Source: Aureimonas populi
GTDB lineage: Bacteria; Pseudomonadota; Alphaproteobacteria; Rhizobiales; Rhizobiaceae
Length of the DNA: 64,000 bases
Assembly: GCF_017815515.1 (NCBI RefSeq)
Contig: NZ_CP072611.1
Location: forward strand, 1,116,001-1,180,000
Direction of reading: 5' to 3'
Position 1 is the stretch's first letter. Each line of letters starts with the position of its first letter. The notes under the pieces are model-generated. The model did no database searches and was not told the DNA's origin. It saw only the letters and a list, made by a program, of their open reading frames with translations. This document shows positions 20,475 through 29,276 of the stretch, one piece after another. Position numbers and translations under genes: made by a program.

Positions 20475-21439
20475 GACACCCGGATGCGCGGATCGACGAT
20501 GCGGTAGAGCACATCGGTGATCAGGTTGAAGAGGAGCACCATGGCCGAGGAGACCACGAAAACCCCCAGAAGCAGGTTGTAGTCGCGCTGCGACAGGGCC
20601 TCGAACATCAGCCGCCCGATGCCCGGCCAGGCGAAGACCGTCTCGATCAGCACCGCGCCGCCCACGAGCTGCCCGGCCTGCACGCCCGCCAGCGTCACCA
20701 CCGGCAATATGGCGTTGCGCAGCACATGGCGGCGCTGGATGACGCCCGGCCGCAGGCCCTTGGCGCGCGCGGTGCGCACGAAATCCTGCCGGCCGACCTC
20801 CAGCATGGAGGCGCGCGTGATGCGCACATAGACGGCCATGAAGAACAGGCCGAGCGTGGTGGCCGGCAGCACCAGGTGCCGGGCGATATCGGCCACGCGC
20901 GCAAGGCCCGTATAGCCGGAGCCGACGCTCTCATAGCCGAAGCCCGGCAGCCAGCCGAGCTGCACGGAGAACAGCACCACCGCCATCAGCGCCAGCCAGA
21001 AGAGGGGTGTGGCGTAGAAGAGCAGCGCGAAGGCCGAGATCAGCGAATCCGAGATGCGCCCCTGCCGCGACGCCGCCAGGGCGCCCGCCATGACGCCGAG
21101 CACCAGTGAGATGGCGAAGGCCGTGCCGGAGAGAAGCAGCGTGGCCGGCAGCCGGTCCCAGATGAGCTGGGCGACGGGCAGGCCCTGCCGGTAGGAGTAG
21201 CCCAGATCGAGCGTGGCGATGTGCGAGAGATAGACGAGGAGCTGCACCGGCAAGGGCTTGTCGAGGCCGAAGCGCTCGCGAAGCTGCTGGAGATAGGCCT
21301 CGTCCGCATCCCCCGCCTCCCCCGCCATCACGGCGGCTGGGTCGCCGGGCGCGGCGTGGATCAGGAAGAAGTTGAAGATGGTGATGCACAGGAGAATGAT
21401 CACCGCCTTCACCAGGCGGGCGAGAACGAAGCGAAGCAT
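20471..21439 (-). CDS. Dpp/Opp-type ABC transporter permease (DppB-like)
   Basis: A 322-residue permease. Its N-terminal helix is followed by HAAPGDPAAVMAGE and LRERFGLDKPLPVQ (DppB periplasmic segment), the EAA loop FVRTARAKGLRPGVIQRRHVL, and the C-terminal DPRIRVS. It begins 57 bp downstream of the binding-protein gene. Confidence 0.93.
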   Translation of the reverse strand: MLRFVLARLVKAVIILLCITIFNFFLIHAAPGDPAAVMAGEAGDADEAYLQQLRERFGLDKPLPVQLLVYLSHIATLDLGYSYRQGLPVAQLIWDRLPATLLLSGTAFAISLVLGVMAGALAASRQGRISDSLISAFALLFYATPLFWLALMAVVLFSVQLGWLPGFGYESVGSGYTGLARVADIARHLVLPATTLGLFFMAVYVRITRASMLEVGRQDFVRTARAKGLRPGVIQRRHVLRNAILPVVTLAGVQAGQLVGGAVLIETVFAWPGIGRLMFEALSQRDYNLLLGVFVVSSAMVLLFNLITDVLYRIVDPRIRVS

Positions 21440-21496
21440 CGCGCGGGTCCTGATCCGGGGACGGGAAGAAGGAGGGGCGGCGCCGGCCGATGCGGC

Positions 21497-23050
21497 CTAT
21501 TGCCGGATCCAGGCGTCGCGCATGGAATCGTTCAGGCCGTTGGCCGTGGTGATGATGTCCTGGAACTGGCAATTGTAGATGGTCGGGAAGCCGAGATCGA
21601 GCAGCCAGGCCACGGGAACCTCTTCCTGGACGATCGCCTGCACCTCGTCGTAGAGCGCCTGGCGCCGCTCGGCCGGGAAGGCGGTCGCGGCCTCGGCGAA
21701 GAGCTCGTCCACCCGGGGGTTGGAATAGCCCTCCACATTGTTCCACGGGTTGCCCTGCTGGATCTGGGAGGAGATGTAGTTGCGCTCCACGCCCAGCGCC
21801 GGGTCGGCGTTCTGGAACAGGAAGGTGAAGGCGAGGTCGTAGTCCCAGTTGGAGACGCGCTGGTTCCAGCCCGCGACGTCGCTCGCCTCGATCTCCACCG
21901 GGATGCCGACCTCCTGGAGGTTCTGGCGCACCGCCTCGGCCCAGCGCTGCCACGTCTCGCCATAGGGCAGGGGCAGGAGGCGCAGCGGCGTGCCGTCATA
22001 ACCCATCTCGTCCAGAAGCGCGCGCGCCCGGTCCGGGTCGTGGGGATATTGCGGCTCGACCTCCGAATGGAAGGGCGTGGTGCCCGCGATGGGGCCGGTC
22101 GCCACCTTGCCGAGCCCGTTCCACAGGACGTCGAGCGCGAATTGCCGGTCCATCGCGTACATGATCGCCTGCCGGAAGCGCACATCGTCCATGGGCGGCG
22201 TGCGGTTGTTGATCCAGATCCAGGACAGGGGCGAGTCGAACTCGCGACCCTTGTCGGACACGCAGGTGTTGTCGAGCGCGGAAAGGCGCGGCACGTCGAA
22301 ATTCTCCACCGAGCCGCCGGGCAGGATGTCGACCTCGCCCGTCTCGTAGGCCACCGCCCGCGAGGCACCGTCCGGGATCACATGGTAGAACAGCTCGTCG
22401 AGATAGGGCTTGCCCTCGATGTAATAGTCCTCGTTCTTCACGAGGCGGATGCTGCTGCCGCGGTTCCAGTTGTCGAACTTGAACGGGCCGGTGCCGATCG
22501 GCCGGTCGTTGGCCGGGTTGGTGGCATAGTCGGTGCCCTCGTAGACGTGCCTCGGCACCATCGGCATGACCCAGAAGGCGAAGGAGCGGATCAGCGGCTC
22601 GAAGGGCTCCTTCAGGCGGAAGATGACGCTGTGCTCGTCCGGCGCCTCGACGCTTTCCACCCGCGCCATGGTGTTGCGGTGGCGCGACTGGGTTTCCACC
22701 AGGAAGTCGTTGGCGCTGAAGAGCACGTCCGCCGAGGTGAAGGGCTCGCCGTCATGCCAGGTGACGCCCTCCTGGAGGCGGAACGTGTAGGTCAGCCCGT
22801 CCTCGGAGACGTCCCACTCGCGGGCGAGCGAGGGCAGGGGCTGAAGGTTCTCGTCATAGCGCAGGAGCCCCTCGTAGATCTGCCCGGCGACGAGCTGGAC
22901 GGGGGCGTTGGTGAGAAGGCCGAGCATGAGGCCCGGCGGCTCGGGCTGCACCACGAGGTCGGCCCGCCCGCCGGGCGTCGGCGTTTCCTGCGCCAGGGCG
23001 GAGGAGGCGAAAAGGGTGGCGGCAAGGGCGATCAGCAGGGTTCGCGGCAT
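21497..23050 (-). CDS. Dpp/Opp-type periplasmic solute-binding protein (family 5)
   Basis: A 517-residue exported binding protein. The signal peptide runs RTLLIALAATLFASSALA with cleavage about residue 20. Family 5 marks include PEPPGLMLGLLTN, SEDGLTYTFRLQEGVTWHDGE, a PIGTGPFKFDNWN motif and the DPDRARALLDEMGYDGTPLR segment. The start is ATG 23050, preceded by AAGGAAG. It is the first gene of the 11-kb minus-strand operon ending with the GntR gene at 12015. Two palindromes upstream (23132-23147, 23184-23198) may control it. Confidence 0.93.
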   Translation of the reverse strand: MPRTLLIALAATLFASSALAQETPTPGGRADLVVQPEPPGLMLGLLTNAPVQLVAGQIYEGLLRYDENLQPLPSLAREWDVSEDGLTYTFRLQEGVTWHDGEPFTSADVLFSANDFLVETQSRHRNTMARVESVEAPDEHSVIFRLKEPFEPLIRSFAFWVMPMVPRHVYEGTDYATNPANDRPIGTGPFKFDNWNRGSSIRLVKNEDYYIEGKPYLDELFYHVIPDGASRAVAYETGEVDILPGGSVENFDVPRLSALDNTCVSDKGREFDSPLSWIWINNRTPPMDDVRFRQAIMYAMDRQFALDVLWNGLGKVATGPIAGTTPFHSEVEPQYPHDPDRARALLDEMGYDGTPLRLLPLPYGETWQRWAEAVRQNLQEVGIPVEIEASDVAGWNQRVSNWDYDLAFTFLFQNADPALGVERNYISSQIQQGNPWNNVEGYSNPRVDELFAEAATAFPAERRQALYDEVQAIVQEEVPVAWLLDLGFPTIYNCQFQDIITTANGLNDSMRDAWIRQ

Positions 23051-23131
23051 CGGTCTTCCTTTTGGGGATGAAGGCCAGGCATTCGGGACACGCCTGCCTC
23101 GCGCGGCGGCCTCCCGAAACTGTTCATGCGC

Positions 23132-23147
23132 TACCGGTATATCGGTA
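23132..23147. promoter_or_regulatory. Operator-like palindrome TACCG-N6-CGGTA
   Basis: A 16-bp near-perfect inverted repeat with 5-bp arms TACCG/CGGTA and an AT-rich centre, 82 bp upstream of the binding-protein start. FadR-type GntR proteins often bind short AT-centred palindromes like this, and the operon it precedes ends in a GntR gene. The pairing is inferred. Confidence 0.5.
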
Positions 23148-23183
23148 TAACAGTAATCCCGAGGCGCGCTGTCAAGCGGAAAT

Positions 23184-23198
23184 GATGATTTTATCATC
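23184..23198. promoter_or_regulatory. Operator-like palindrome GATGAT-TTT-ATCATC
   Basis: A perfect 6-bp inverted repeat with a 3-base T spacer in a locally AT-rich stretch, 134 bp upstream of the binding-protein start codon. It could be a second regulator site or part of the promoter. No matching copy was noticed elsewhere in the window. Confidence 0.45.
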
Positions 23199-23428
23199 TC
23201 TCCGAAATCTGCCTGTTTTCAGGTCATTGATCGGGCGGCGAAGCTCCTTCGGCGAAGCGGGCGCGTTCGATCTTTCGGACAGGGCGAGGGCCTGTGGCTC
23301 GGCGCGCAGGCGCGGGACGGTCCGGGCGGCTCGCCATCGACCCGGATCGTCGGGCCGGCTCGATCGCGGCAGTCGCATCGGGCGGGGGCGTGCCCCGGTG
23401 CCCGGGTTCCGGCTTCGCTTGAAGCAGC

Positions 23429-24679
23429 TCAGGCGCGCGATCCGGCGAACCGGCCGGGTGAATAGGGCGTCGGATCGACATAGGGCGTCTGCCCGGACAT
23501 CATCTCGGCCAGCAGCCGGGCGGTGGCCGGGCCGAGGGTGAAGCCCTGATGGGCGTGGCCGAAATGGAACCAGAGCCCCTTGTGGCGCGGGGCGGGGCCG
23601 ATCACCGGCAGCATGTCCGGCGTGCAGGGGCGCGCACCCAGCCACGGCTCGGCCTCCACGGCCTCGCCGAGCGGGACGAGCTGGCGCGCGATCCTCTCCG
23701 CCCCCGCCGACTGCACGGGCGTGGCGGGTGCCGTGTGGGCGGCGAACTCGGCCCCCGTGGTGATGCGCAGGCCCCGCTCCATCGGCGCCATGAGGAAGCC
23801 GTTCTGCGCGTCGAGAAGCGGCACGTTGAGGCTCGGCGCCGTGCGGTAATGGCGGTGGTAGCCGCGCTTGACGAAGAGCGGCAGGCGGTAGCCGAGGGCG
23901 CGCGTCGCCTCGTCCGCCCAGGGGCCGAGGGCCAGCACGACCTCGCCCGCGCGCACCGGCCCGTCGGCGCATCGCACCTCCCAGCCGGCGCCCTGCGGGC
24001 GAAGGCTGCGGGCATCGCCGCGCAGGAACGTGCCGCCCTCGGCCTCGAACAGGGCGGCGTAGAGGCCCACCAGCGCGCCCGGGTCGCGCACCGACCAGGA
24101 ATCTAGCCAGTGGACGGCCCCGGCGAGCGGCCGCAGAAGCGCCGGCTCTGCCGCCTGGAGCTGCGCCCCGTCGAGGATCGCGCATTCCAGCCCGTATTCG
24201 CCGACGATCCGCTCGGCGTCGCGCGCCTCCCGCTCGAAGGCGGCGGTGTCGCGAAAGCCGAAGCGCAGCCCCTCGCGGCGCACCAGATGCTCCGCGCCCG
24301 CCTGCGCGATCAAGGGCGCGTGCTCGGCGATGGAATGCTCGATGAGCCGGGCATGGGCCGCCGCGAGAGGGCGGTAGCGCCCGGGCGAGGAGGAGAGCCA
24401 GTAGCGCAGGAAGCGCGGGAACAGGGCCGGCAGGGCGCGCGCATGGTAGTGCACGTCCAGCCCGCCCTTGCGCGCCGCCCTGAAGAGGCTCGGAAGGTCG
24501 CGCGGGAAGCCGTAGGGCTCCACCGCCTCGCGCTGGATGATGCCCGCATTGCCGTAGGAGGTTTCCTCACCGGGGCCGCGCCGGTCGACCAGGACGACCG
24601 AACGCCCTTGGCGCCGGAGCTGGAGGGCGGTGGAGACGCCGACCATGCCGGCGCCGAGGACGATGACATCGGCGTCCAT
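23429..24679 (-). CDS. FAD-dependent D-amino-acid dehydrogenase-like oxidoreductase
   Basis: A 416-residue DAO-superfamily flavoprotein. The N-terminal Rossmann motif VIVLGAGMVGVSTALQL binds FAD, SYGNAGIIQREAVEPYGFP is typical of DadA, and the C-terminus has WFHFGHAHQGFTLGPATARLL. DadA-type enzymes oxidise D-amino acids to 2-oxo acids and ammonia through an imine. The next gene, a RidA protein 16 bp downstream on the operon's upstream side, would hydrolyse such imines. ATG 24679 has a GGAGG site. Which D-amino acid or secondary amine is used cannot be read from the sequence. Confidence 0.9.
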   Translation of the reverse strand: MDADVIVLGAGMVGVSTALQLRRQGRSVVLVDRRGPGEETSYGNAGIIQREAVEPYGFPRDLPSLFRAARKGGLDVHYHARALPALFPRFLRYWLSSSPGRYRPLAAAHARLIEHSIAEHAPLIAQAGAEHLVRREGLRFGFRDTAAFEREARDAERIVGEYGLECAILDGAQLQAAEPALLRPLAGAVHWLDSWSVRDPGALVGLYAALFEAEGGTFLRGDARSLRPQGAGWEVRCADGPVRAGEVVLALGPWADEATRALGYRLPLFVKRGYHRHYRTAPSLNVPLLDAQNGFLMAPMERGLRITTGAEFAAHTAPATPVQSAGAERIARQLVPLGEAVEAEPWLGARPCTPDMLPVIGPAPRHKGLWFHFGHAHQGFTLGPATARLLAEMMSGQTPYVDPTPYSPGRFAGSRA

Positions 24680-24695
24680 CGGACCGCCCTCCTTC

Positions 24696-25040
24696 TCAGG
24701 CGCGGCTCTGCGCCGTGACGGTGATCTCGATCCGCGCCTCGGCCACCAGCCCCGCGATGACCGTGGTGCGGGTGGGGAAGGGATCGGCGAAATGGCGCCG
24801 GTAGACCTCGTTGAAGCCGGCGAAATCGCCCTTCTCCGTCAGGTAGACGGCAACGGACACGACATCGGCCAGCGTCAGCCCCTCGGAGGCGAGGGTCGCG
24901 GAAATGCGCTGGAGCGTCAGCTCGGTCTGCGCCTCGATGCCCTCGGGCACCGAGCCGTCCCCGGTAAAGGGCAGTTCGCCGGAGAGGAACACGAAGTCGC
25001 CGGCGCGGCGGACCTTGGAAAGCGGCAGGGGAGAGGACAT
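24696..25040 (-). CDS. RidA family protein
   Basis: A 114-residue Rid-fold protein, a little divergent from the other two in the window. Seen: RRAGDFVFLSGELPFTGDG, GFNEVYRRHFADPFPTRTTV and VAEARIEITVTA. The usual RACVE-type Arg segment is RTTVIAG here, as in other Rid subgroups. It is placed between an amidase (24 bp) and the D-amino-acid dehydrogenase (16 bp), where it would remove imines made by the latter. ATG 25040 has an AGGAG site. Confidence 0.88.
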   Translation of the reverse strand: MSSPLPLSKVRRAGDFVFLSGELPFTGDGSVPEGIEAQTELTLQRISATLASEGLTLADVVSVAVYLTEKGDFAGFNEVYRRHFADPFPTRTTVIAGLVAEARIEITVTAQSRA

Positions 25041-25064
25041 GCGAACTCCTGATGGGCGGTGCGG

Positions 25065-26555
25065 TCAGCCGAAGCCGTAGAAATCGTCCGATTGCGACAA
25101 GGGCGGCGCATGGCGCAAGGATTCGATATCGGGGCGGGGGCGCGCAAGGGCCGGGTCGCCCGCGAGATGCGCTTCCAACTCCTGCGCGAAAGCGAGGGTG
25201 GAAAGGTCCTCGCCGCGCCGCCCCACGATCTGGAGGCCGAAGGGCATGCCCTTCTCGTCCAGCCCCACCGGGATGGTGACGGAGGGGTGGCCCGCGAGGG
25301 TGGAGGCGTAGGCCATGGAGAGCCAGTGATAATAGCTCGCGGTCGCCCGCCCGTCGATCTGCGCCGGGTAGAGCTCGTGCCAGTCGCGCGGGCTGATGGT
25401 GACGGCGGGCGAGAGGATGAAGTCGTGCGCCTCGAAGAAGGCCTGCCAGCGCCGGTGAAGCGCTCCCTGCCCTTCCAGCGCGCGCACCACGTCCAGCGCG
25501 CTGTAGCGCTCGCCCTCCTCCACATTGGCGCGCACATTCGGCCCCACCTTGTCCGGGTGGGCTTCCAGCAGCCGGCGGTGCTGGCCGTTGAAAAGCAGCG
25601 CGCGCAGGATGGCGAAGATCTCGTCCGCCCCCTCGCAGTCGGGATGATCGCGGCTGGCGCGCGCGAAGACGTGGGAGAAGCGCGAGACCTTCTCCTCGAA
25701 GGCGCGCGAGACGATCCCCTCCGTCAGGGTGAAGCCGAAATCCACGGTGAGGGCGACGCGCGCCGAGGACAGGTCGAAGGCGGGAAGGCGGCCGAAGGCC
25801 GCCGCCTCGTGATGCGTGCGCCCTTCGACCACCGAGACCCAAGGGTCGCGACGGTCCGGGCGGATCATCGCCGAGAGCATCAGGCCCGCATCCTCCACCG
25901 AGCGCGCCATCGGCCCGCTGGTGGAGAGCGGCAGGAGCGACATGGCGCGGGCATGGCCGGGCACCACGCCCGGCGAGGGCCGGAAGCCCACGATGCCGCA
26001 GAAGGCGGCCGGGTTGCGCAGGCTTCCGCCCGTGTCGGAGCCCGTGGCGAGCGGGGCCATGCCGCAGGCGAGCGCGGCGGCCGAGCCGCCCGAGGAGCCC
26101 GCCGCCGAGCGCGAGGGATCGAACGGATTGCCCGTCGCCCCGTAGACGCTGTTGCGCGTGTTGCCGCCCGCGCTCCATTCCGGGTTGTTGGCCTTGCCCA
26201 TCACCAGCGCGCCGGCCCCGCGAAGCTGCGCCACCATCGGGTCGTCGCCCCTGGCCACGTTCTGCGCGAAGATCGGGCTGCCATAGGTGGTCGGCAGGCC
26301 GGCCACGTCCGCCATGTCCTTCACCGCCAGCGGCAGGCCGTGGAGCGGGCCCAGCGCCTCGCCCGCCATCACGGCCGCTTCCGCGCGCCGCGCGCCTTCG
26401 CGCAGCCCCTCCAGGTCGAGGGCGACGAGGGCGTTGACGGCGGGGTTCACGCCTTGCGTGCGCTCGATGCAGCTTTCGGCCAGCTCCACCGGCGACAGCG
26501 CCTTGCGGGCGATGAGGCGGCGCGCCTGATGCGCGCCGAGATCGCAGGGTTCCAT
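25065..26555 (-). CDS. Amidase (amidase signature family)
   Basis: A 496-residue amidase. The triad is visible as Lys in PLAVKDMAD (about residue 77), the Ser-rich loop AAGSSGGSAAALACG (about 155) and GSDTGGSLRNPAAFCG (nucleophile Ser about 178). It differs from the other amidase in the window (15186-16613) in most of its length, so it is not a recent duplicate. It would release an amino acid from an amide before oxidation by the downstream dehydrogenase. Confidence 0.92.
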   Translation of the reverse strand: MEPCDLGAHQARRLIARKALSPVELAESCIERTQGVNPAVNALVALDLEGLREGARRAEAAVMAGEALGPLHGLPLAVKDMADVAGLPTTYGSPIFAQNVARGDDPMVAQLRGAGALVMGKANNPEWSAGGNTRNSVYGATGNPFDPSRSAAGSSGGSAAALACGMAPLATGSDTGGSLRNPAAFCGIVGFRPSPGVVPGHARAMSLLPLSTSGPMARSVEDAGLMLSAMIRPDRRDPWVSVVEGRTHHEAAAFGRLPAFDLSSARVALTVDFGFTLTEGIVSRAFEEKVSRFSHVFARASRDHPDCEGADEIFAILRALLFNGQHRRLLEAHPDKVGPNVRANVEEGERYSALDVVRALEGQGALHRRWQAFFEAHDFILSPAVTISPRDWHELYPAQIDGRATASYYHWLSMAYASTLAGHPSVTIPVGLDEKGMPFGLQIVGRRGEDLSTLAFAQELEAHLAGDPALARPRPDIESLRHAPPLSQSDDFYGFG

Positions 26556-26562
26556 GGGGATG

Positions 26563-28152
26563 CTACTCGCTCTTGGTCAGGTTCCAGAAGGCGGGCACGG
26601 GCCCCTCGATCAGCCCGTCCAGGGCCGGCCCCCAGGCGGTCACGTTCTTGAACTGGCCGAGCGGCACCATGATCACCTGCTCCATCACATGGGCCTGCAC
26701 GGCCTCGGCGGCGGCCACGCGCGCCTCCTCGCTCTGCGCCATGGCGAAGTCGATGCGCAGGGCCTCCAGCTCGGGGTCGGTCGGCCAGCCGAACCAGCTC
26801 CCCTCCGTTCCCGTGGCGGTCAGGTACATGTTGATGATAGGGTTGGACAGGCTGTCCACATTGGCGTTGGTGAAGAACATGTTCCAGCCGCCCTCGGAGG
26901 GTGCGCCCTGGCTGGCGCGGCGCGAGACGAGCGTCTGCCAGTCCATCGGCTCCAGCCGCACCTCGAAGCCGGCGCGGCGCAGCGCGTCGGCCGCCACCAT
27001 CGGCTGGGCGGCCAGCGTCGCGACGTCCGTCGGCTGGAGCAGGACGACCGGGGTGCCGTCGTAGCCCGCGGCCTCCAGCGCGGCGCGCGCCGCCTCCACG
27101 TCTCCGCCCTCCGTCAGCGTCCGCGCGCCCGTCTGCGAGGCGAAGGGCGTGCCGCAGCCGAAGATCGCCCCGCACACCTCGTAATAGCGCGGATCGCCGA
27201 TCAGGGCGGCCAGGACGTCCGGCTGGCCGAGCGCCATCAGCGCGGCGCGGCGGATCTCGACATTGTCGAACGGCGGATGCAGGAAGTTCATCCGCCCGCC
27301 CACCTGCATCCCGAGCGGCTCGAGAACCTCGATCGAGATGTCCTCCTGCGCCTCCAGGATGGGCAGGAGGTCGATGGGCGCGCGCTCGATATAGTCGATG
27401 TCGCCCGAGATCAGCGCGTTGAGCGAGGTCTGGGCGTCGGGCATGGCGATCCATTCCACGCGGTCGACATTCACCACCTTGCCGCCCGCCGTTCCCGAAG
27501 GCGGCTCGTCGCGGGGCACGTAGTCCTCGAACTTCTCGTAGACCACCTGCACGCCGGGCTGGAACTCGGCGTCGCTGAAGCGGAACGGGCCCGAGCCGAT
27601 CTGCTCGGCGATGGTGTCGCCGGCCGGCGTCTCGGCCAGCCGCTGCGGCATCATGAAGGCGGGCACGGAGGACGGCTTGGCGAGCAGGTCCGGCACGGAG
27701 CCCAGAGGCTCTGACAGGCGGATGGAAAACTGCCGGTCGCCTTCCGCTTCGATCGCCTCGACATAGGCCATCATCACGCGCCCGCCGGCGTCGAATTGCG
27801 CCCACCGCTTCAGCGAGGCGACGCAGTCGGCGGCGGTAACGGGCGCGCCGTCGTGCCACAGAAGGCCCTCGCGCAGGGTGAAGCTGTAGGTGAGCCCGTC
27901 CTCGGACACCTCCCAGTCGGCCATCTGCGGCTTCGGCTGCAGGTTCTCGTCCACGCCCAGAAGCGTGTCGAAGACCATGTAGCCGTGGTTGCGGGTGATC
28001 GTGCCGGAACTGGCGATGGGGTCGAGGATGCGCAGGGCCGAATGCATCACCGCGCGCACCGTTCCCCCTTCCTGCGCCGAGAGCGGGGCGGGAGCGGCGC
28101 TGGCGAGGAGAAGCGCGGCGAGCGGCGCGAGGGGGCGGATCGCAAGGGTCAT
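26563..28152 (-). CDS. Orphan Dpp/Opp-type periplasmic solute-binding protein (family 5)
   Basis: A 529-residue exported binding protein with a signal peptide ending near PLSA. It has no permease or ATPase genes of its own. It is strongly similar along its length to the binding protein at 35500-37092: both share AVMHSA.RILDPI, ITRNHGYM, WHDG.PVTAADCVASL, RMNFLHPPFD and VVLLQPTDVAT. It may therefore feed the DppBC/ATPase of that neighbouring cluster. I choose ATG 28152 because AAAAGG lies at good distance. A GTG at 28161 also exists. It is the first gene of the unit ending in the D-amino-acid dehydrogenase. Confidence 0.92.
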   Translation of the reverse strand: MTLAIRPLAPLAALLLASAAPAPLSAQEGGTVRAVMHSALRILDPIASSGTITRNHGYMVFDTLLGVDENLQPKPQMADWEVSEDGLTYSFTLREGLLWHDGAPVTAADCVASLKRWAQFDAGGRVMMAYVEAIEAEGDRQFSIRLSEPLGSVPDLLAKPSSVPAFMMPQRLAETPAGDTIAEQIGSGPFRFSDAEFQPGVQVVYEKFEDYVPRDEPPSGTAGGKVVNVDRVEWIAMPDAQTSLNALISGDIDYIERAPIDLLPILEAQEDISIEVLEPLGMQVGGRMNFLHPPFDNVEIRRAALMALGQPDVLAALIGDPRYYEVCGAIFGCGTPFASQTGARTLTEGGDVEAARAALEAAGYDGTPVVLLQPTDVATLAAQPMVAADALRRAGFEVRLEPMDWQTLVSRRASQGAPSEGGWNMFFTNANVDSLSNPIINMYLTATGTEGSWFGWPTDPELEALRIDFAMAQSEEARVAAAEAVQAHVMEQVIMVPLGQFKNVTAWGPALDGLIEGPVPAFWNLTKSE

Positions 28153-28314
28153 GTCGGGCACCTTTTCCGTGGCGGGAGGAGAGTGGGGAAGCGAACGGCC
28201 ATGCCATCGCGCATTTCACGGCGAGGCGCCCGGGAGGGGCCGCTGCGAAGGGGCGACGGGGCAGAGTAGGAACGGTTTTCCCATTGTCGCCAGATCAATA
28301 TTCGCAATAAGCTG

Positions 28315-28329
28315 TTGCCGTTCCGGCAA
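28315..28329. promoter_or_regulatory. Palindrome TTGCCG-TTC-CGGCAA upstream of LysR gene
   Basis: A perfect 6-bp inverted repeat in the 201-bp gap between the divergent LysR and binding-protein genes, 25 bp before the LysR start. LysR proteins usually bind such sites in a divergent promoter, so this is the best candidate for autoregulation and control of the 28152-23429 unit. Confidence 0.55.
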
Positions 28330-28353
28330 TGAATGCAGAAAGGCGCAATCGCC

Positions 28354-29259
28354 ATGGTCGCGTCTCGGGTGCTTCAGGACAGCGCGCTCGCCTATTTCCT
28401 GGCAGTGGTGCGCACGGGATCGGTGAACAAGGCCTCGGCCCGGCTGAACGTCGCGCCCTCGGCGATCAGCCGCCAGATCGCGCGGCTGGAGCGCGAGCTG
28501 GGCACGACGCTGTTCGAGCGGCGCCCGTCCGGCATGGTGCCGAGCGCCTCGGGCGAGCTTCTGGCCGTGCATGTGCGGCGCGCGCAGCTCGACGCCGAGC
28601 GCGTGGCCGGCGAGATCCGCGCGCTGGAAGGGCTGGAGCGGGGCATGGTGCGGCTGGCCAGCACCGAGGGGCTGGCGGAGGGCTTCCTGCCGCACCAGGT
28701 GCATCTCTTCCGCCAGCGCTATGCCGGCATCCATTTCGATCTGCGCATCGCCGCGGCGGGCGAGGTGACGCGGCTGGTGCGCGAGGGCGCGTGCGACATC
28801 GGCCTCACCTTCGGCCATGCGCCGGAACACGAGATCAGGATAGAGAAGCGCGTGAGGGCGCCGATCCACGTGGTGGCGGCGCCGGGCCATCCGCTGGCCG
28901 ACAAGCGCAGCCTTTCGCTCTCCCAGCTCACGCCCTATCCGCTCGCGCTGCCGAGCCCGCAGACCTCGATCCGCCGCCTGTTCGACATCTCCTGCTCGCG
29001 GCAGGGCCTCGTCCTCAAGCCCGTCTTCACCAGCAACTACGCCACCGCCCTCATCAACTTCGCCGTGGAGGGAGGCGGGGTCGCCCTGTTCGGGGAACTG
29101 GCCGTGCGCCACCGCCAGGACCGCCAGCGCTTCGCCATCGTTCCCCTGCGCGACGAGGAGCTGCACGCGCGCACCATCGAGGTCCAGACCCTGGCCGGCC
29201 GCATCCTGCCCAAGGGCGTCAACGCCTTCCTGGACCAGTTGCGCCTCGCGGTGGATTAG
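28354..29259 (+). CDS. LysR family transcriptional regulator
   Basis: A 301-residue LysR protein. The N-terminal HTH is FLAVVRTGSVNKASARLNVAPSAISRQIARLE (about residues 13-44, spanning several conserved blocks), followed by a linker helix and a periplasmic-binding-like effector domain from about residue 90. ATG 28354 is preferred over ATG 28333 because AGAAAGG sits about 10 bp before it and family members begin close to the HTH. It is divergent from the binding protein/amidase/RidA/D-amino-acid dehydrogenase unit and probably activates it. Confidence 0.92.
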   Translation: MVASRVLQDSALAYFLAVVRTGSVNKASARLNVAPSAISRQIARLERELGTTLFERRPSGMVPSASGELLAVHVRRAQLDAERVAGEIRALEGLERGMVRLASTEGLAEGFLPHQVHLFRQRYAGIHFDLRIAAAGEVTRLVREGACDIGLTFGHAPEHEIRIEKRVRAPIHVVAAPGHPLADKRSLSLSQLTPYPLALPSPQTSIRRLFDISCSRQGLVLKPVFTSNYATALINFAVEGGGVALFGELAVRHRQDRQRFAIVPLRDEELHARTIEVQTLAGRILPKGVNAFLDQLRLAVD

Positions 29260-29276
29260 CCGGGCGGGCTCGGGCC

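Larger units (their letters stand above)
23051..23428. other. 378-bp non-coding control region
   Basis: No convincing gene. The part next to the binding-protein gene is unusually AT-rich for this DNA and holds two palindromes (listed separately). The rest is GC-rich, with short CTTCG/CGAAG repeats near 23236-23260 that could form small hairpins. It probably carries the promoter of the 23050-12015 operon and the end of the 23429-28152 unit. Confidence 0.5.
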
